From assembly GCA_958510875.1 (NCBI GenBank), contig OY294070.1:18839631-18903630 (forward strand): a stretch of 64,000 nucleotides of DNA. Reading direction: 5' to 3'. Under the pieces are notes generated by a model, which was not told where the DNA came from, made no database searches, and saw only the letters and a list, made by a program, of their open reading frames with translations. This document shows positions 21,771 to 32,944 of the stretch, piece after piece. How positions within the stretch are numbered: position 1 is the stretch's first letter; every line of letters starts with the position of its first letter. Position numbers and translations under genes: made by a program. This DNA is from Endomychus coccineus. Taxonomy: Eukaryota; Arthropoda; Insecta; Coleoptera; Endomychidae.

Positions 21771-22689
21771 ATACATCAAACAATTTCCTATTTACAATAA
21801 CATTCCCTAATGTCCATTATCCAGAATGAAGATCGGAAATAATTTCCATTATTGTTGTCCAAAAATCCTAAGATAAGTCAATAACTTGACCTTCCAATCG
21901 GATAGGAATTTCAATAGTTTCTGAGCCTTTGCAGCGTTCATACCACTGCATCGATATTCATCCTGGAAAACCCAAAATTGTTCTGGTTGAACAGTCATAA
22001 TAATGATAATGTTTTTCCATATACAGGATGTCCGCAAATTCATATGCCAAATTTCAGCTACATTTAGGAGTTGTTTTGAATATTCTAACCTAAAACAGTA
22101 CATGTGAAATAATAATGCGACCAAGAAGTAAGTATGGTCATCTCTTCCATAAAAATAGGCGATATGGCCATGAAGCTATCTATATAGTCTAATAAGTAGT
22201 CAAGTACAATTAATTGATCATTCTTAAGTATTATACTTGAATAAAATAATATTTTTTAAGTTTTTCATTACTTATACAGATGCCAAATGAATATATGATC
22301 TGATATTAAATGTATGATCAGAAAGCTATGAATGCAGTCAAAAATCAAAATATGTCATTTCGAAAAGCTACAATCATAACATTATTCAGTTTTATCTTTT
22401 TGTTATTTTTAAGTTGTCAGAATAAAGTATATTCATTTTGAATGTATATGTATATTTGCCAGCAAGCAAATTTATTTCAAAACCTATGGCCATCTGTCCT
22501 TGTACCTTGAGGGGAGATGGCCATACGCTTACTTAATTTCTAACCTCCATAATTTTGTAAATACTGAAATTACCGCAAAGATTTTGTAGACAAGCACTCC
22601 TGAATGTAATCGCTCATTGCCTACAGAAAGCACAGACTTCTGGTGCACTCCTTTGAACAGATATAAGATAATACAAAAACTATGGCCAT
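21771..22689. other. No recognisable gene
   Basis: AT-rich noncoding sequence. A TACAGGATGTCC motif occurs near 22024. ATGGCCATCT followed by TCCTTG occurs twice (about 22486 and 22683), the second directly bordering the next PLE. Confidence 0.35.
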
Positions 22690-23914
22690 CTATCCTTGAG
22701 TCACCCTATTATCTTGAATAGTAGACTTCAGCGGATAGATAATATTGAAAATACTTGGCTTCCGGATGAATTCCGCGTGATAATAGCCCGACTTGATGCC
22801 GACGTTTCGCCAACCATCACAGGCGGCATTTTCAGGGTAGGCTTGAGGCTTGAACTGAAACTGATTATTCTGGTTTCTGCAGCGGTATTTATAATGGGAA
22901 GAAACTGTCACGTTACACAGTTCAGTGCCTTTATTCCGGTTGTTAACTCCGTTCTGGCAATTGACCCTACCGTTGTGTGATCATGTGCGAAATGGAATTT
23001 TCAAGGATGGATTTTCAAATGTTGAGAAGGTAATATCCTAAGTCACGGATTAGATTATTTCGATGTTTTAGGATTTCTAGCGCTTCAAGGATTTTTCACT
23101 GATAGCTTGGGGATTTGTTGATGAGTGTCAAACTTGTGTTCCGCAAGTGCAGATCTACTGGTGTCACGAAGCCTTGAACTGCGCTTATTTTCTTTCACAT
23201 GAGTATCTACTGTACGACCTGTTTCACCAATGTTGATTTTACCGTAAGAACAGGGGATGCTATAAACATCTTCTAGAGGAAGACGAGGTTTGTAAAACTG
23301 AGATAATTCTGGAAGTGTGGAAAAACGGGTAGAAATATTATGTTTTTTGAGGATTTTGGAAATTCGATCTGTTATATTTTCAATATCTGGAAGATAGGTA
23401 GTGGATAAAGCAGGCGGAGGGCTTGTGGCTCAGGTTGATTTGACATTTTAGGCGAAGTGTATTTCTTTATGGCTTTTTGAATGTTCTAATGGGAGAAATT
23501 ATTTTATAATAAGACAGATGAAATACAATTTAATTCTGATTTTAAGGATAGGGGTTGGGATAAGTTGACAGCTCTGTGGACCAAGAAGTTTATGACAGAT
23601 TGCTCTTAGGCAGGATGATGATGCGAAAGGCCATTCAGGTATCTATCGGTGTGAATGGGTTTTCGATACACAGAATGTCCTAAAGTACCGTCAGTCTGTC
23701 GACTAACTAATTCATCTAGGAACGGAAGTGAACCTTTCGATTCAACTCCTATAGTGAAAAGGATATTGGGATGTAATGAATTTAAATGATTGAGGAAGGG
23801 AACAAGATTTTTGCGACCATGTTGCCAAATAACAAAAGTGTCGTCGATATATCTAAACCAACATGTCGGCTTGAGAACAGATGAGTCAATAGAATCTTGC
23901 TCAAAAGTTTCCAT
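22690..23914 (-). pseudogene. PLE copy (second family), RT + GIY-YIG endonuclease, minus strand
   Basis: RT at 23606-23914 shows CWFRYIDDTFVIWQHG (YxDD box), FLNHLNSLHPNILFTI, LPFLDELVSRQTDG and VYRKPIHTDRYLNG. The linker and nuclease follow at about 23090-23420 (AYLPDIENITDRISKI-like; then EDVYSIPCSYGKINIGET, VYSIPC/NIGET forming the GIY-YIG pair; RDTSRSALAEHKFDTH). The 3' untranslated terminus at 22690-23000 contains GCGAAACGTC (minus strand) within a small fold whose flanks ATGCC (22825-22829 complement) and GGCAT (22796-22800 complement) can pair. It is 5'-truncated at about 23914, and frames are broken between RT and nuclease. Confidence 0.87.
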
Positions 23915-24040
23915 CGCACGCTTTGTGCTTGATACAATTAGATTTACACAATTTCATTTCAAACATTGATTCGCCTGCTGATGATAGGCGTGAGACCGAA
24001 ACGTACGTAAAGACCAAAATAATAAGCTTATGTTCAAAAT
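23915..24040 (+). repeat. PLE terminal repeat fragment with degraded hammerhead-like motif
   Basis: CTTGATACAATTAGATTTAC onward matches the PLE termini at 33560-33660 and 57560-57650. The core CTGATGA (23978-23984) and GAAAC (23998-24002) with GTAC loop and GTA are intact, but the stem II strands are AGGC and GACC with two mismatches and stem I does not pair, so this copy is unlikely to cleave. It abuts the minus-strand PLE at 23914. Confidence 0.6.
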
Positions 24041-26089
24041 CTGAATTTCTTATTCTCTTTCTGCTCATATTTTTCAATCTATTTTTTTTAAATTTTCTCA
24101 CTAATTTTTAGCTTTGTTCATACTGTTATTATTAGTATATTAATTAATTCTTATTGTATTTATTTATCTTCTTTGCTTATACCCATCAATATATTATAGT
24201 ACATAATTGATAACAAAGGATACATGAAGAAGTTTCAAGTTTAATAAATATGATATAAATTAATTAATATAAATGATTGATAAAATGATTCTTCAGTTTG
24301 TTTTTTATCACTTATATTATAGAAACTCTTACGATACAAACGTATTTTGAAGATGACAAATTAGACGCTAGTTGTCGAAAATATGGTCACGTTAGTGTTT
24401 TCTTAATATAAGTCATAATAAAGTTAAAAGTGTTTCATATTGTCAATATGATAAATTATCACAAAGTAACAATATCGACTTTAGATATTGGTGAAATCAC
24501 AAGTACGAAATTAGTTATAGGAATAAAATGCGTTTTTTTTCTTCATATTTTGAATCAACAAAATAATTGTTGATTACAAATTTAATCAAATAAACGGGGC
24601 AACCACATTGCTGATAATTCAATCCCCAAACCAAGTATTTTAGCTTCTTTTAGTTTACAACGATTTACAAAAGATCCCGAATAATGGCAGCATAATCTAA
24701 TAAATATTATAATTATTCAATAATCAATAAGTCTATTGTTTTCCAAAATCCAATCTAAAACACAATTGGCAATGATCGAATTAAGTTATGCTATTAACCG
24801 AAATGTAAAATGAATCTGAAACAATAGATGTTTTTTAGTACCTATACATAAACCTTAAAAAAAATTAAAAACGTGATTTTTAAAGTAACTGTTCACTTAC
24901 ACAGTTAGTTATAAGTTATATAGATACTTACCCACAAAAGATATCAATCCAGTTTGAATTATTCTGATCCGTATAGGAGATTCATAATTTGAAAAGAAAT
25001 ATTGGCTCTACCTATTTCTTGTATAATTGAAAACTGAGTGTTCTGTTGCCACAATATTTTTAAAATTTTCACACAAATATTCCTAATCATTATCGAGGTT
25101 GAATTGATTCGCTTCTGAAATGCTTTAAAACAGCATATTTTAAGTTTAGTGAAAACATTTATTGAATGAAAATAATAATAATATTTCAGGTTGAATTTCG
25201 TTTTCTAAATTCATTTAATTTGAGAAAATTTCTAATTGAAGACGTTATATTTTGAGTCCTTTCGAAAATAGCATTTTTTTCTTTCTCATTTCTGATAAAA
25301 ACAATAGTTCCTGTTGGGTGGATTGAGGAAGAAACAATTGAAATTAAATGATCCGTAGATAACCTCTCTCACATTTCTTCTGATGGCATGATTTTTCGCT
25401 TTCGTATACTTCTGCGTTCTGCAGGTTAAATGTTAGGCCCCTAGGCGCTCGATCGTAACGTCACAAGCCAGAGTCTATGTTGCAACGTACGTTTATTTAT
25501 TTTTTAGAACATGTGCATGAGACCTTCCTATTTAAACGGGATTGCCAGACGTGCACCCAGTCCATAGTTGCACCCCATTGCTTTTTTTAATGTAAAAAAC
25601 CTGTCTTCTAATGGATCTGTTTGAAATTTTCCCAACAATATGTAATTTAAATTAAGCTCATTGGAACAATACAAAAATATTTTAAAATTTCGTGAAATGT
25701 GTTTTGACCATGCAGTATGTGCCGGTGTTGTTAATTTATTTAAAGCCGAACTAGACTTCCACGAATCTAACTAATTTAATAAACTTAAAACGTCTAAGTT
25801 AACTTCGAGGTGAGGTTCCTGGAAAATATCCCTAATCGTTCTCTTTCGAGGGGAGCTTTTAGGTTAATTTTTTTTCACAAACACCATCATTTTATCTATT
25901 CGATTCGGTTCACATAGTCAAATGTATGAGAAATAATAGCCTAAATCAAAAAAACAATCAAAATATGCGGGAGACGAGGACATTGCTTCATTTTATGCTT
26001 TTAAAAAAATGTATGAACTAGAACATGCAATGGAATGCAATGAAAATTCCGTTTAGCCTACTAAATTAACCGGCCAGCTCCAAGAAATT
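24041..26089. other. No recognisable gene
   Basis: About 2 kb of AT-rich sequence with only chance frames. A slightly GC-richer patch at 25425-25580 (CCTAGGCGCTCGATCGTAAC onward) could not be assigned. Confidence 0.4.
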
Positions 26090-26155
26090 GCCGCTATAAA
26101 AACCTTGACACTAGGTGCAAATGTATAAGAATTACATGCTTTTCAATATACCGGT

Positions 26156-26756
26156 ATATCAAAAATTATCTTGGTCAAGGGTGGTTGTGGAATCTAAAAC
26201 GTGTCTTACTTTACGTTTGAAATAATTATGTCACTGTCACACTGACATCATTAATAACCTACAAATTTCATACCTATTTACCTAACGTGCGACGTACCAA
26301 AGGGAATTTTCTCGCGACTGAAATATACACGAAGCGGGTAAAAGCTAGCGGCCCATAGCCAAAAACGCTTTACTATAACTGCCGCCGGTCGCACGGGGCA
26401 AGAAACGGCGCCAAATTAACAAGACCGAGGTAAAATGTATAAACTCTAACTTACGCGCAGCGAGCTCCTCGAGGCATATGTCAAAATGATTTCGTTCGTA
26501 GCTAATTACATAGGACGTCTGGCGTTCATGCAATTATGTTTTTAGATAATTTGAACCTTCTAATTTCGATAGGCCACGTGAAAATCCCGGAGTCCAAAGC
26601 GCTAAGGACTTCTGAGTGTTACAATATTCGTATAAAATTGCGAAATTTCGCACTTTTAGAAACTTCAAATTAATTATGACATAATTATTTCAAACGTAAA
26701 GTAAGACACACGTTTTAGATTCCACAACCACCCTTGACCAAGATAATTTTTGATAT
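26156..26756. mobile_element. TIR element with ~77-bp inverted ends
   Basis: 26156-26232 (ATATCAAAAATTATCTTGG to TAATTATGTC) is the near-perfect reverse complement of 26678-26756. No transposase is present. The interior is mostly the 370-bp module described at 26281-26650. Flanks ACCGGT and CCCGGT give no clear TSD. Confidence 0.7.
26281..26650 (+). repeat. Conserved 370-bp module, copy A
   Basis: A GC-richer block running from GTGCGACGT (26287) to TTCGTATAAAATTG (about 26628-26641). It is matched in the same orientation at 47825-48195 at an estimated 85% identity by eye, including GCTAGCGGCCCATAGCC and TAAACTCTAACTTACGCGCA. The frames differ in stops and indels between copies, so coding is not supported. 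Function unknown. Confidence 0.6.
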
Positions 26757-27230
26757 CCCGGTTCAACAACTCCGAAAAAGAGTTCGTGCAATAAAAAAAG
26801 TCCAAAATTTGCCCCTGACAATACACGATTCGGCCTGTGAGAGCTATTGTACATTGAACATTTCTCCACCTAAATACAGTAGTGCCAAGGTGTATTCATT
26901 CAGACCCACCAGGCTCTAGCTCCTAGACTATAATAGTCGAGGAAATAAAGCATTCAACGTTCCAAATTCGGCGCAGTTGAATGGATTGAGATGCGGTCTT
27001 CTGCATTTGATTCAGAAAATGATTTAGAAATTTTATGCCAGGCTTATTTTTTGCGGAAAAAATTTTATGCATTTCTACAACCAAAAAATGCATTTTTCTG
27101 AGTGCACTTTTAGAGGTGAATAAAAAAAACGTACTCGAATTGGTTTCTCGGGGATTTTTGGGGTCACTGAACACGAATATGCTATCAAAAAAATTCACTC
27201 AGGTTCCCTAGGACCCCCCTCCCCGGGAGT

Positions 27231-27270
27231 ATCCGGGCGTCGTGACGCCCATCCGGGCGTCGTGACGCCC
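27231..27270. repeat. Two perfect 20-bp palindromic GC repeats
   Basis: The 20-base unit ATCCGGGCGTCGTGACGCCC occurs twice without gap. Within each, GGGCGTC and GACGCCC form a 7-bp perfect hairpin with a GT loop. This is strikingly GC-rich against its surroundings and absent from the right arm of the foldback element. Confidence 0.8.
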
Positions 27271-27589
27271 TAGATATCATTGAATCTAATTAAAAAATCA
27301 TTTTTAATGTTTGTTAACTGTTCGAGAGGTGATATAAAGGTTGCTAGTGATGACTACGACGTGGAAAACTCTTATGCAATACCTGATGGTGATGGTACCC
27401 TGAGACCGGGTAACCACGTCATCTTCTAGGAATTTGTTAATTTTTCTTCATAAAATGTAACAAATTTTGGCTCCTGGGGGTTTTCAAAGTCGTCGATCAC
27501 GACTATGACACTCAGAATGTTCTGCAAATTAGCTGGGGGTGTTTCCGGGTCTCTGAAGCCCTGTGTATCTACGTCATCTTCTAGGCATG

Positions 27590-28250
27590 AACTTTCTGAG
27601 TATCATAATCGTGATCGGCGACTTCGAAAACCCCCGAAAGCCAAATTCCTAGAAAATGACGTACATACACAGAGGCCCGGAAACACCCCTAGGTAGTTTG
27701 CAGAACATTGTGAGTGTCATAGTCGTGATCGGCGACTTCGAAAACCCCCGAGAGCCAGAATTCGTTACCTTTTATGAAGAAAAATTAACAAATTCCTAGA
27801 GGATGACGTACATACACAGAGACCCGGAAACACCCCCAGGTAATTTGCAGAACATTCTGAGTGTCATAGTCGTGATCGGCGACTTCGAAAACCCTCGAGA
27901 GCCAGAATTCGTTACCTTTTATGAAGAAAAATTAACAAATTCCTAGAGGATGACGTACATACACAGAGACCCGGAAACATCTCCAGGTAATTTGCAGAAC
28001 ATTCTGAGTGTCATAGTCGTGATCGGCGACTTCGAAAACCCTCGAGAGCCAGAATTCGTTACCTTTTATGAAGAAAAATTAACAAATTCCTAGAGGATGA
28101 CGTACATACACAGAGACCCGGAAACATCTCCAGGTAATTTGCAGAACATTCTGAGTGTCATAGTCGTGATTGGCGACATCGAAAACCCCCGAGAGCCAGA
28201 ATTTGTTACATTTTATGAAGAAAAATTAACAAATTCCTAGAACATGACGT
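27590..28250 (+). repeat. 147-bp tandem repeat array (about four units)
   Basis: The anchor TGACGTACATACACAGAG recurs at 27657, 27804, 27951 and 28098, with a final variant TGACGTGTTTAC at 28245, exactly 147 bp apart. Units include GTGTCATAGTCGTGAT, GGCGACTTCGAAAACCC and AGAAAAATTAACAAATTCC. The first unit lacks about 35 bp. The adjacent copies 2-4 are almost identical, implying recent expansion or homogenisation. Confidence 0.9.
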
Positions 28251-28483
28251 GTTTACCCGGTCCCAGGGTACCACCAGGTATTGCAGAAGCACTTTTCAAA
28301 CAGTTAACAAACATTAAAAATAATGTTCTAATGAAAGGTCCAAGGGGACCTCAGGGAAATTCTTTTGATAGCATATTCGTATTCAGCGACCCCAAAAACC
28401 GCCGAGAAACCAATTCGAGTCCGTTTTCTATTCACCTCAAAAAGTGCACTCAGAAAATAGTTATTTTAGTATTAAGTGCGTGA

Positions 28484-28990
28484 AATGAATGTTTTTTTAA
28501 TGGCACATGAGAGTGTTAAAAATTCTCTCGAATGTGCCATGAAAACATGAATTTTATACACGAAATACAAACAACAAAATTTTTTGTACAACTGTGAAAG
28601 TGAATTTACATCGTCTGAAATATATTAAAAATAAATACTTCCAATGTAATTTCACAGCATCCAGTGGTCTTCCTGTGTCGTTACTATACAAACGGTTTGT
28701 TGGCACGCCGCGTGTTTGACTGTTTGACTATGTTTGCTCGTAGTTGCTTCAATTTCAACATGGAACATCTTCGGGAATTTATGTTGGAAGTAATTGTTCA
28801 AACTTTACTATCATTTATTATTCCAATAAATGAAATTGTCTTACGATAAATAATCAATTAATAATTGACCCTGTTGAAAATAAATCCTTCAAAAAGTAAT
28901 ATTTCATGTTTATTTTGTGAATTATTTTGGCAGTGAAAAAAAGGATACATTTACACATCAATAGAGATGCACAAATGTCAAGTTTTTTTG
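28484..28990. repeat. Insertion within the right foldback arm
   Basis: Sequence without counterpart in the left arm. It opens with a stable hairpin: ATGGCACATGAGAG (28500-28513) pairs with CTCTCGAATGTGCCAT (28526-28541). The rest is AT-rich with no recognised protein. Probably a separate small element. Confidence 0.5.
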
Positions 28991-29184
28991 ACAGTTGTAC
29001 AAAAACGCATTTTTTGGGGGTAGAAATGCATTAAATTTTTTCCGCAAGAAACAAACCAGACACAAAATGTTTAAATCATTTTCTGAATCGAATGCAGAAA
29101 ACCGCATCTCAATCCATCCAACTGCGCCGACTTTGGAAGGTTTGGCTTATTTTAGTGCTTTATTTCCTCGACTATTAATAACTT

Positions 29185-29320
29185 TAACAATTACTTGTGA
29201 AATAGAAGTGAACAGAAACAAATTTCCTAGATATCAATACATTAGTCATGATGTAGATATAAAAATAAAAACTTCGTGGTTTACTAAAGAAGTTTGGTCT
29301 AAAGGTTATCTTATATGTTG
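29185..29320 (+). pseudogene. PLE reverse-transcriptase fragment (third family)
   Basis: The frame reads LTITCEIEVNRNKFP and then IKIKTSWFTKEVWSKGYL, closely matching the larger copy at 31390-31530 (FEIEVNKNIKFPDMNIRY, IIKTSWFTKEVWS). This block follows the YxDD box in PLE RTs. The fragment is only ~45 residues. Confidence 0.75.
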
Positions 29321-29339
29321 GGTGTTCATTGCATACATT

Positions 29340-30449
29340 CATTATTAATATCAGTTTTCAGTTTTCTCATCTAGTTATCCATATTTTCAACCAATTGATT
29401 ATCTCTAATTATTACATAGATATTACAGCAGCCCTAGTCAAATTCTTATTCTGTAATGTTCACACCCCAACCCTCTAAATGTGCAAATAACTCTTTTCAT
29501 ACTATCTATTGAAAATTATAGCATGTCAGACGAATTTGTCGAAAAATTATTCTTTTAACGTAGTCGCTGATGGTTTTACAAGTTTCCCGAACTCAGAGCG
29601 CAATAAACCAACTAGGCAATATTTACAACCGACCAGGAATAGATGACACCAGACAATACTCTGTACCCAGCGGTCTCGTAAAGTAATAAACTAATAAAAT
29701 CTTTTTTCACTGAAATTTCAAGGGAATTTTCAATGCTTCCGATTGGAAATTTGATGTGCTCGACGCTCGCATTTACCCAACAATAAATTCTGACCGTTAC
29801 CGGCTTTAAGTGGTCCGTTTCTTTGAATATTCAACGTGCACCGTCACGCCTTTCAAAATATTTTGTTTTCTCGCCGTTGTTTCGACCGCGGCCATCGTTT
29901 AAAACGTAACGCAACCGGGGCTAATTTAAATAAGATAAAGTTATAGCGCGCTAAGCAAATATACCCAGCGTGGGAAATAGGCTTTACGTCGCGATCTATG
30001 GTCTCGTCTCGTGTAAGTCAACTGTGGGAATTTTGCTACGCGAGCGTTCGTAGTTTTCTATCTATAGCGCTTTTTCATAAATTCGATTGAACGCTTAATA
30101 ACAAATACGATGAAGAAGTGTAATTGCCTGCAAATCACGATTTCTTGGGCGCGGTCGCGATCTAATTTCGAAGTTTATTTTTGTGCTAATGCATTAATGA
30201 ATGTAGCTTCTTCTTGCAATGTGCCATCGGAGAATGTATACGTCGAAAAAATGGTTTTCCATAATTCCTTTTGAAATACCATCATCATTTAATCAACATT
30301 CTGGGAACATTTACTTTTCTAACATCGTTTATGTGGGTTGTACTTTTGTCATTAGTTTCTTTGACGAAATCGTGTTTATCCTCATAAATAAATTCGATTT
30401 GTGGATGAAATTTAAATTCACACTTGAATAGATGTGTAAATTTGTTCAG
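29340..30449. other. No recognisable gene; GC-richer block 29750-30180
   Basis: 29750-30180 is less AT-rich than the rest, has several CpG-containing words (GCGCGGTCGCGATC near 30150, CCGCGGCC near 29889) and shows no match to any repeat elsewhere in the window. It has no long open frame. It could be unique host sequence such as a regulatory element, but nothing proves it. Confidence 0.3.
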
Positions 30450-31720
30450 CACCTGTATCGGGTCAAGTTAATAGCGACAATATAATTGCTAATTTAGAAT
30501 GCGGAATTAGAAATAAAAATTTAGAAGAAAAAATTGAAATTAGAAATAAAATTTGTAACATCTTGACAAATAAAAAGAATAAACAGAAAGCAGAAGTTGG
30601 CATAGTAAAAAATTGTTTTTACTATCACACAAAAAAGACAAAAAAGTTCTTAGATGCTATAACCCTCAAATATTAGTTTTGAACGCGAGTAAATGTAATA
30701 AAATCGTCATAATGCATAAACAACGAAAACAAAATAGGAAATCTATTAAACGATGGAACAACTTATAAAAAATTAAAATATGACCCTACATTATCAGTAC
30801 AAAATGACATGAGTAAATTAATAAATAAATGGTGCAAAAAATATGATAATCCCTATTGATTTGAAAAATAAATTAATTAGCCCTAATGGGCAATCACCTT
30901 ATATCTATGGGCTTCCGAAACTACATAAAAGTGATATACCTTCAAGACCCATTGTCAATAATATTGGAGCGCCTACGTACAATTTATCAAAATTCGTATC
31001 AAAATTTATATCAAAATCTATCGTCAATATAATAAGAAAAATGATTTTTATATGAAGGACTTTTAATGAGTTTATAAAAATCAATCCATACCCGTAGATG
31101 ATCTATTCCTTGGACGTTGTTTCTTTATTTACAAATATACCAGTCGTTTCGGCATTGAATAGTATCAAAAAACGTTGGGTGTAGATTAAAAACCACAACC
31201 TCTAGATCAATGTGAATTTATAAATGCAGCAATGGGATCTCTTATTTCAGCTACTACTGCTAACCTAGTTATGGAATGCCTACAGGAATCTGTAATAAAT
31301 TCATTAGATTTTCACGGTATAAAGATGGTTGATGCCTAATGTGTGTTCCCAATGATAAAATTCGGTACGTGATTAATAAATTTAACAATTTCCACAGTAA
31401 ACTTCAATTTACTTTTGAAATAGAAGTGAACAAAAACATAAAATTCCCAGATATGAACATTAGGTATGATTCAGATGGAATAATAAAAACTTCGTGGTTT
31501 ACTAAAGAAGTTTGGTCTCAACGATATCTTCACTTTCATTCACTTGCACCAACAAGTTATAAAAAAAGTGTTATAAACAGAGTATTACAGATCGCGCTGT
31601 TAAATTGTCCCACCCAGAGGACCGTCCCAAAAATATGAAAATTGTTCGTATTACACTGGAAATAAATGGCTGCCCAAAACATTTTTCAATTCAATCATTA
31701 AAGAAAGAATAAATTATAAA
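30450..31720 (+). pseudogene. PLE reverse transcriptase (third family), plus strand
   Basis: N-terminal region fragments (LNASKCNKIVIMHK, LLNDGTTYKKLKYDPTLS) lead into the RT proper: SPYIYGLPKLHKSDIPSRPI (30843-31055), YSLDVVSLFTNIPVVSALNS (about 31100-31160), an FINAAMGSLISATTAN block, and FEIEVNKNIKFPDM to TSWFTKEVWSQRYLHFHS (31390-31530). Several frameshifts and stops; the YxDD block is degraded. The frame ends near 31720 where an inverted PLE terminus begins. Confidence 0.87.
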
Positions 31721-31746
31721 TACATTCTCGGGAAATAGGTCACAAT

Positions 31747-32912
31747 TAGTGTTGCCCAAAATCGGTCTTGGTCTTGCAGTCTTGATCTTGTTCTTGCATT
31801 TTTGCAAGACCAAGACCAAGACCAAGACCACGTAATTTTAACAAGACCAAGACCAAGACTGACCGTGCAAGATTTGAGCAAGAACAAGACTAAGCCTGCG
31901 AGACTCTTGCGTCTTGCAGTTAGGACTGAGTGTCGTTTCAGGGAGCATACTGGCTTAATTTATAATACAAGAAATTGACACATAGAAAACAAACGAAACA
32001 AAATAAAAGAAAGTACTAGTACATGAAATTTTGAAAAAGAAAAGAGGCAGAAAATAGGAAGACGTAAAGTACAGATATAAATGACTATCAGTGCATTTTC
32101 GTTGAAGGGGGAATTTTCGCAGTTCGAATAAGTAAATAAAAAATAATATATTAAATATAGTATGAAAATAAATAAAAATATGAAAATAATGAAAACGAAA
32201 AATAAACTATATAGAATAAAGCGTAATAAAATTATTTGTAGTATGTTACCTAGAAAATGTTTATTTTCTTAATATTTCTAAAGTTACAGGCCGAAAAAGA
32301 GATCTTACAAACTAATTTGAAATCTAACTTATAATAATAAGGTAGGTATGAGAGCGAAAAGCAGGACGCTACTATCTCATGCGTCTGTACGCCGCATGCG
32401 GCATCCTTTGATTTGCGACGGCATCCTTTAATGAGAGCCGGCACTTGCCAAGGCGGCGCAGTACGAGGCCACACTATCTAAGCGAATGGACTATAAGTAA
32501 TAGTATTTATTTCAATTCCAGTCATTCCCAATTGAGCTTTGCTTCGAGTCTAATGTAATAATTGATTTTACTCTAATCCTTGTTGTTCTCGGGAAACTTA
32601 TCACGTTTACAATTTGACATGAGTGACGAAGATTCAAATAGTTCTAGTCGGAGTAGTTAGAGTTCGAGTTATAAATCTAAAAGACCTAAAAGCTAATTTG
32701 ATGAGTTTTTCGAAATAATTCATGCATCCCAAATTGCTTTGTGTAAATTGTGCCAACATAAAAAGGTTGCATAAAAATGAAAAACAGAAACACTGATAGG
32801 TAATTGCGAGACTTGCGAGACTCTTGCTGCAAGACCAAGATCAAGATCAAGACTGGGAGCGCAATACCAATACTGGCAAGTCTCGTCTTGTTCTTGCATT
32901 TGGGCAACACTA
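31747..32912. mobile_element. Non-autonomous hAT element with BED-finger remnant (TSD GTCACAAT)
   Basis: The ends TAGTGTTGCCCAAA and TTTGGGCAACACTA are perfect inverted repeats, and GTCACAAT is duplicated at 31739-31746 and 32913-32920. Both subterminal regions are dominated by CTTGGT/ACCAAG simple repeats. Around 32620-32780 the plus strand has MSDEDSNSSSR, then FDEFFEII and IALCKLCQHKK. This is the C-x2-C half of a BED zinc finger, the usual first domain of hAT transposases, with no catalytic domain left. It interrupts a PLE terminus whose sequence is uninterrupted (as complement) at 33640-33690. Confidence 0.88.
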
Positions 32913-32944
32913 GTCACAATAACACTTATGCTTTATATTCTCTT

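Larger units (their letters stand above)
26090..26935 (+). repeat. Foldback-family arm remnant, split by a TIR element
   Basis: ATGTATAAGAATTACATGCT (about 26121) and the block from CGATTCGGCCTGTGAGAG (about 26827) to CTCCTAGACTAT (about 26920) follow the order and spacing of the right arm of foldback element A (4027-4245; GTATAAGAATGACGTGCTTT ... ATTCGGTCTGTGAGATG ... TCCTAGACTAT). It is therefore a diverged single arm of that family, broken at 26156-26756 by another element. Confidence 0.55.
26926..29180. mobile_element. Foldback-type element B with internal tandem array
   Basis: The left arm starts near 26936 (GTCGAGGAAATAAAGC) and its reverse complement (GCTTTATTTCCTCGAC, nearly exact) ends the right arm near 29174. 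Corresponding inner landmarks are GGTTCCCTAGGACC (about 27203) versus GGTCCAAGGGGACC (28337), and GAGACCGGGTAACCACGTCA versus TTTACCCGGTCCCAGGG. Both arms carry a 147-bp repeat, one inverted copy on the left (27416-27600) and about four on the right. The right arm is interrupted by ~510 bp of unrelated sequence (about 28484-28990). No gene of its own. Confidence 0.75.

Noticed and set aside
26345..26533. 62-codon minus-strand frame in the 370-bp module
   Set aside because: The second copy of the module has frame-breaking differences in the same stretch, so coding is not conserved.
27590..28250. CRISPR-like array
   Set aside because: Units are contiguous 147-bp tandem copies without unique spacers, in a eukaryotic genome, inside a foldback element.
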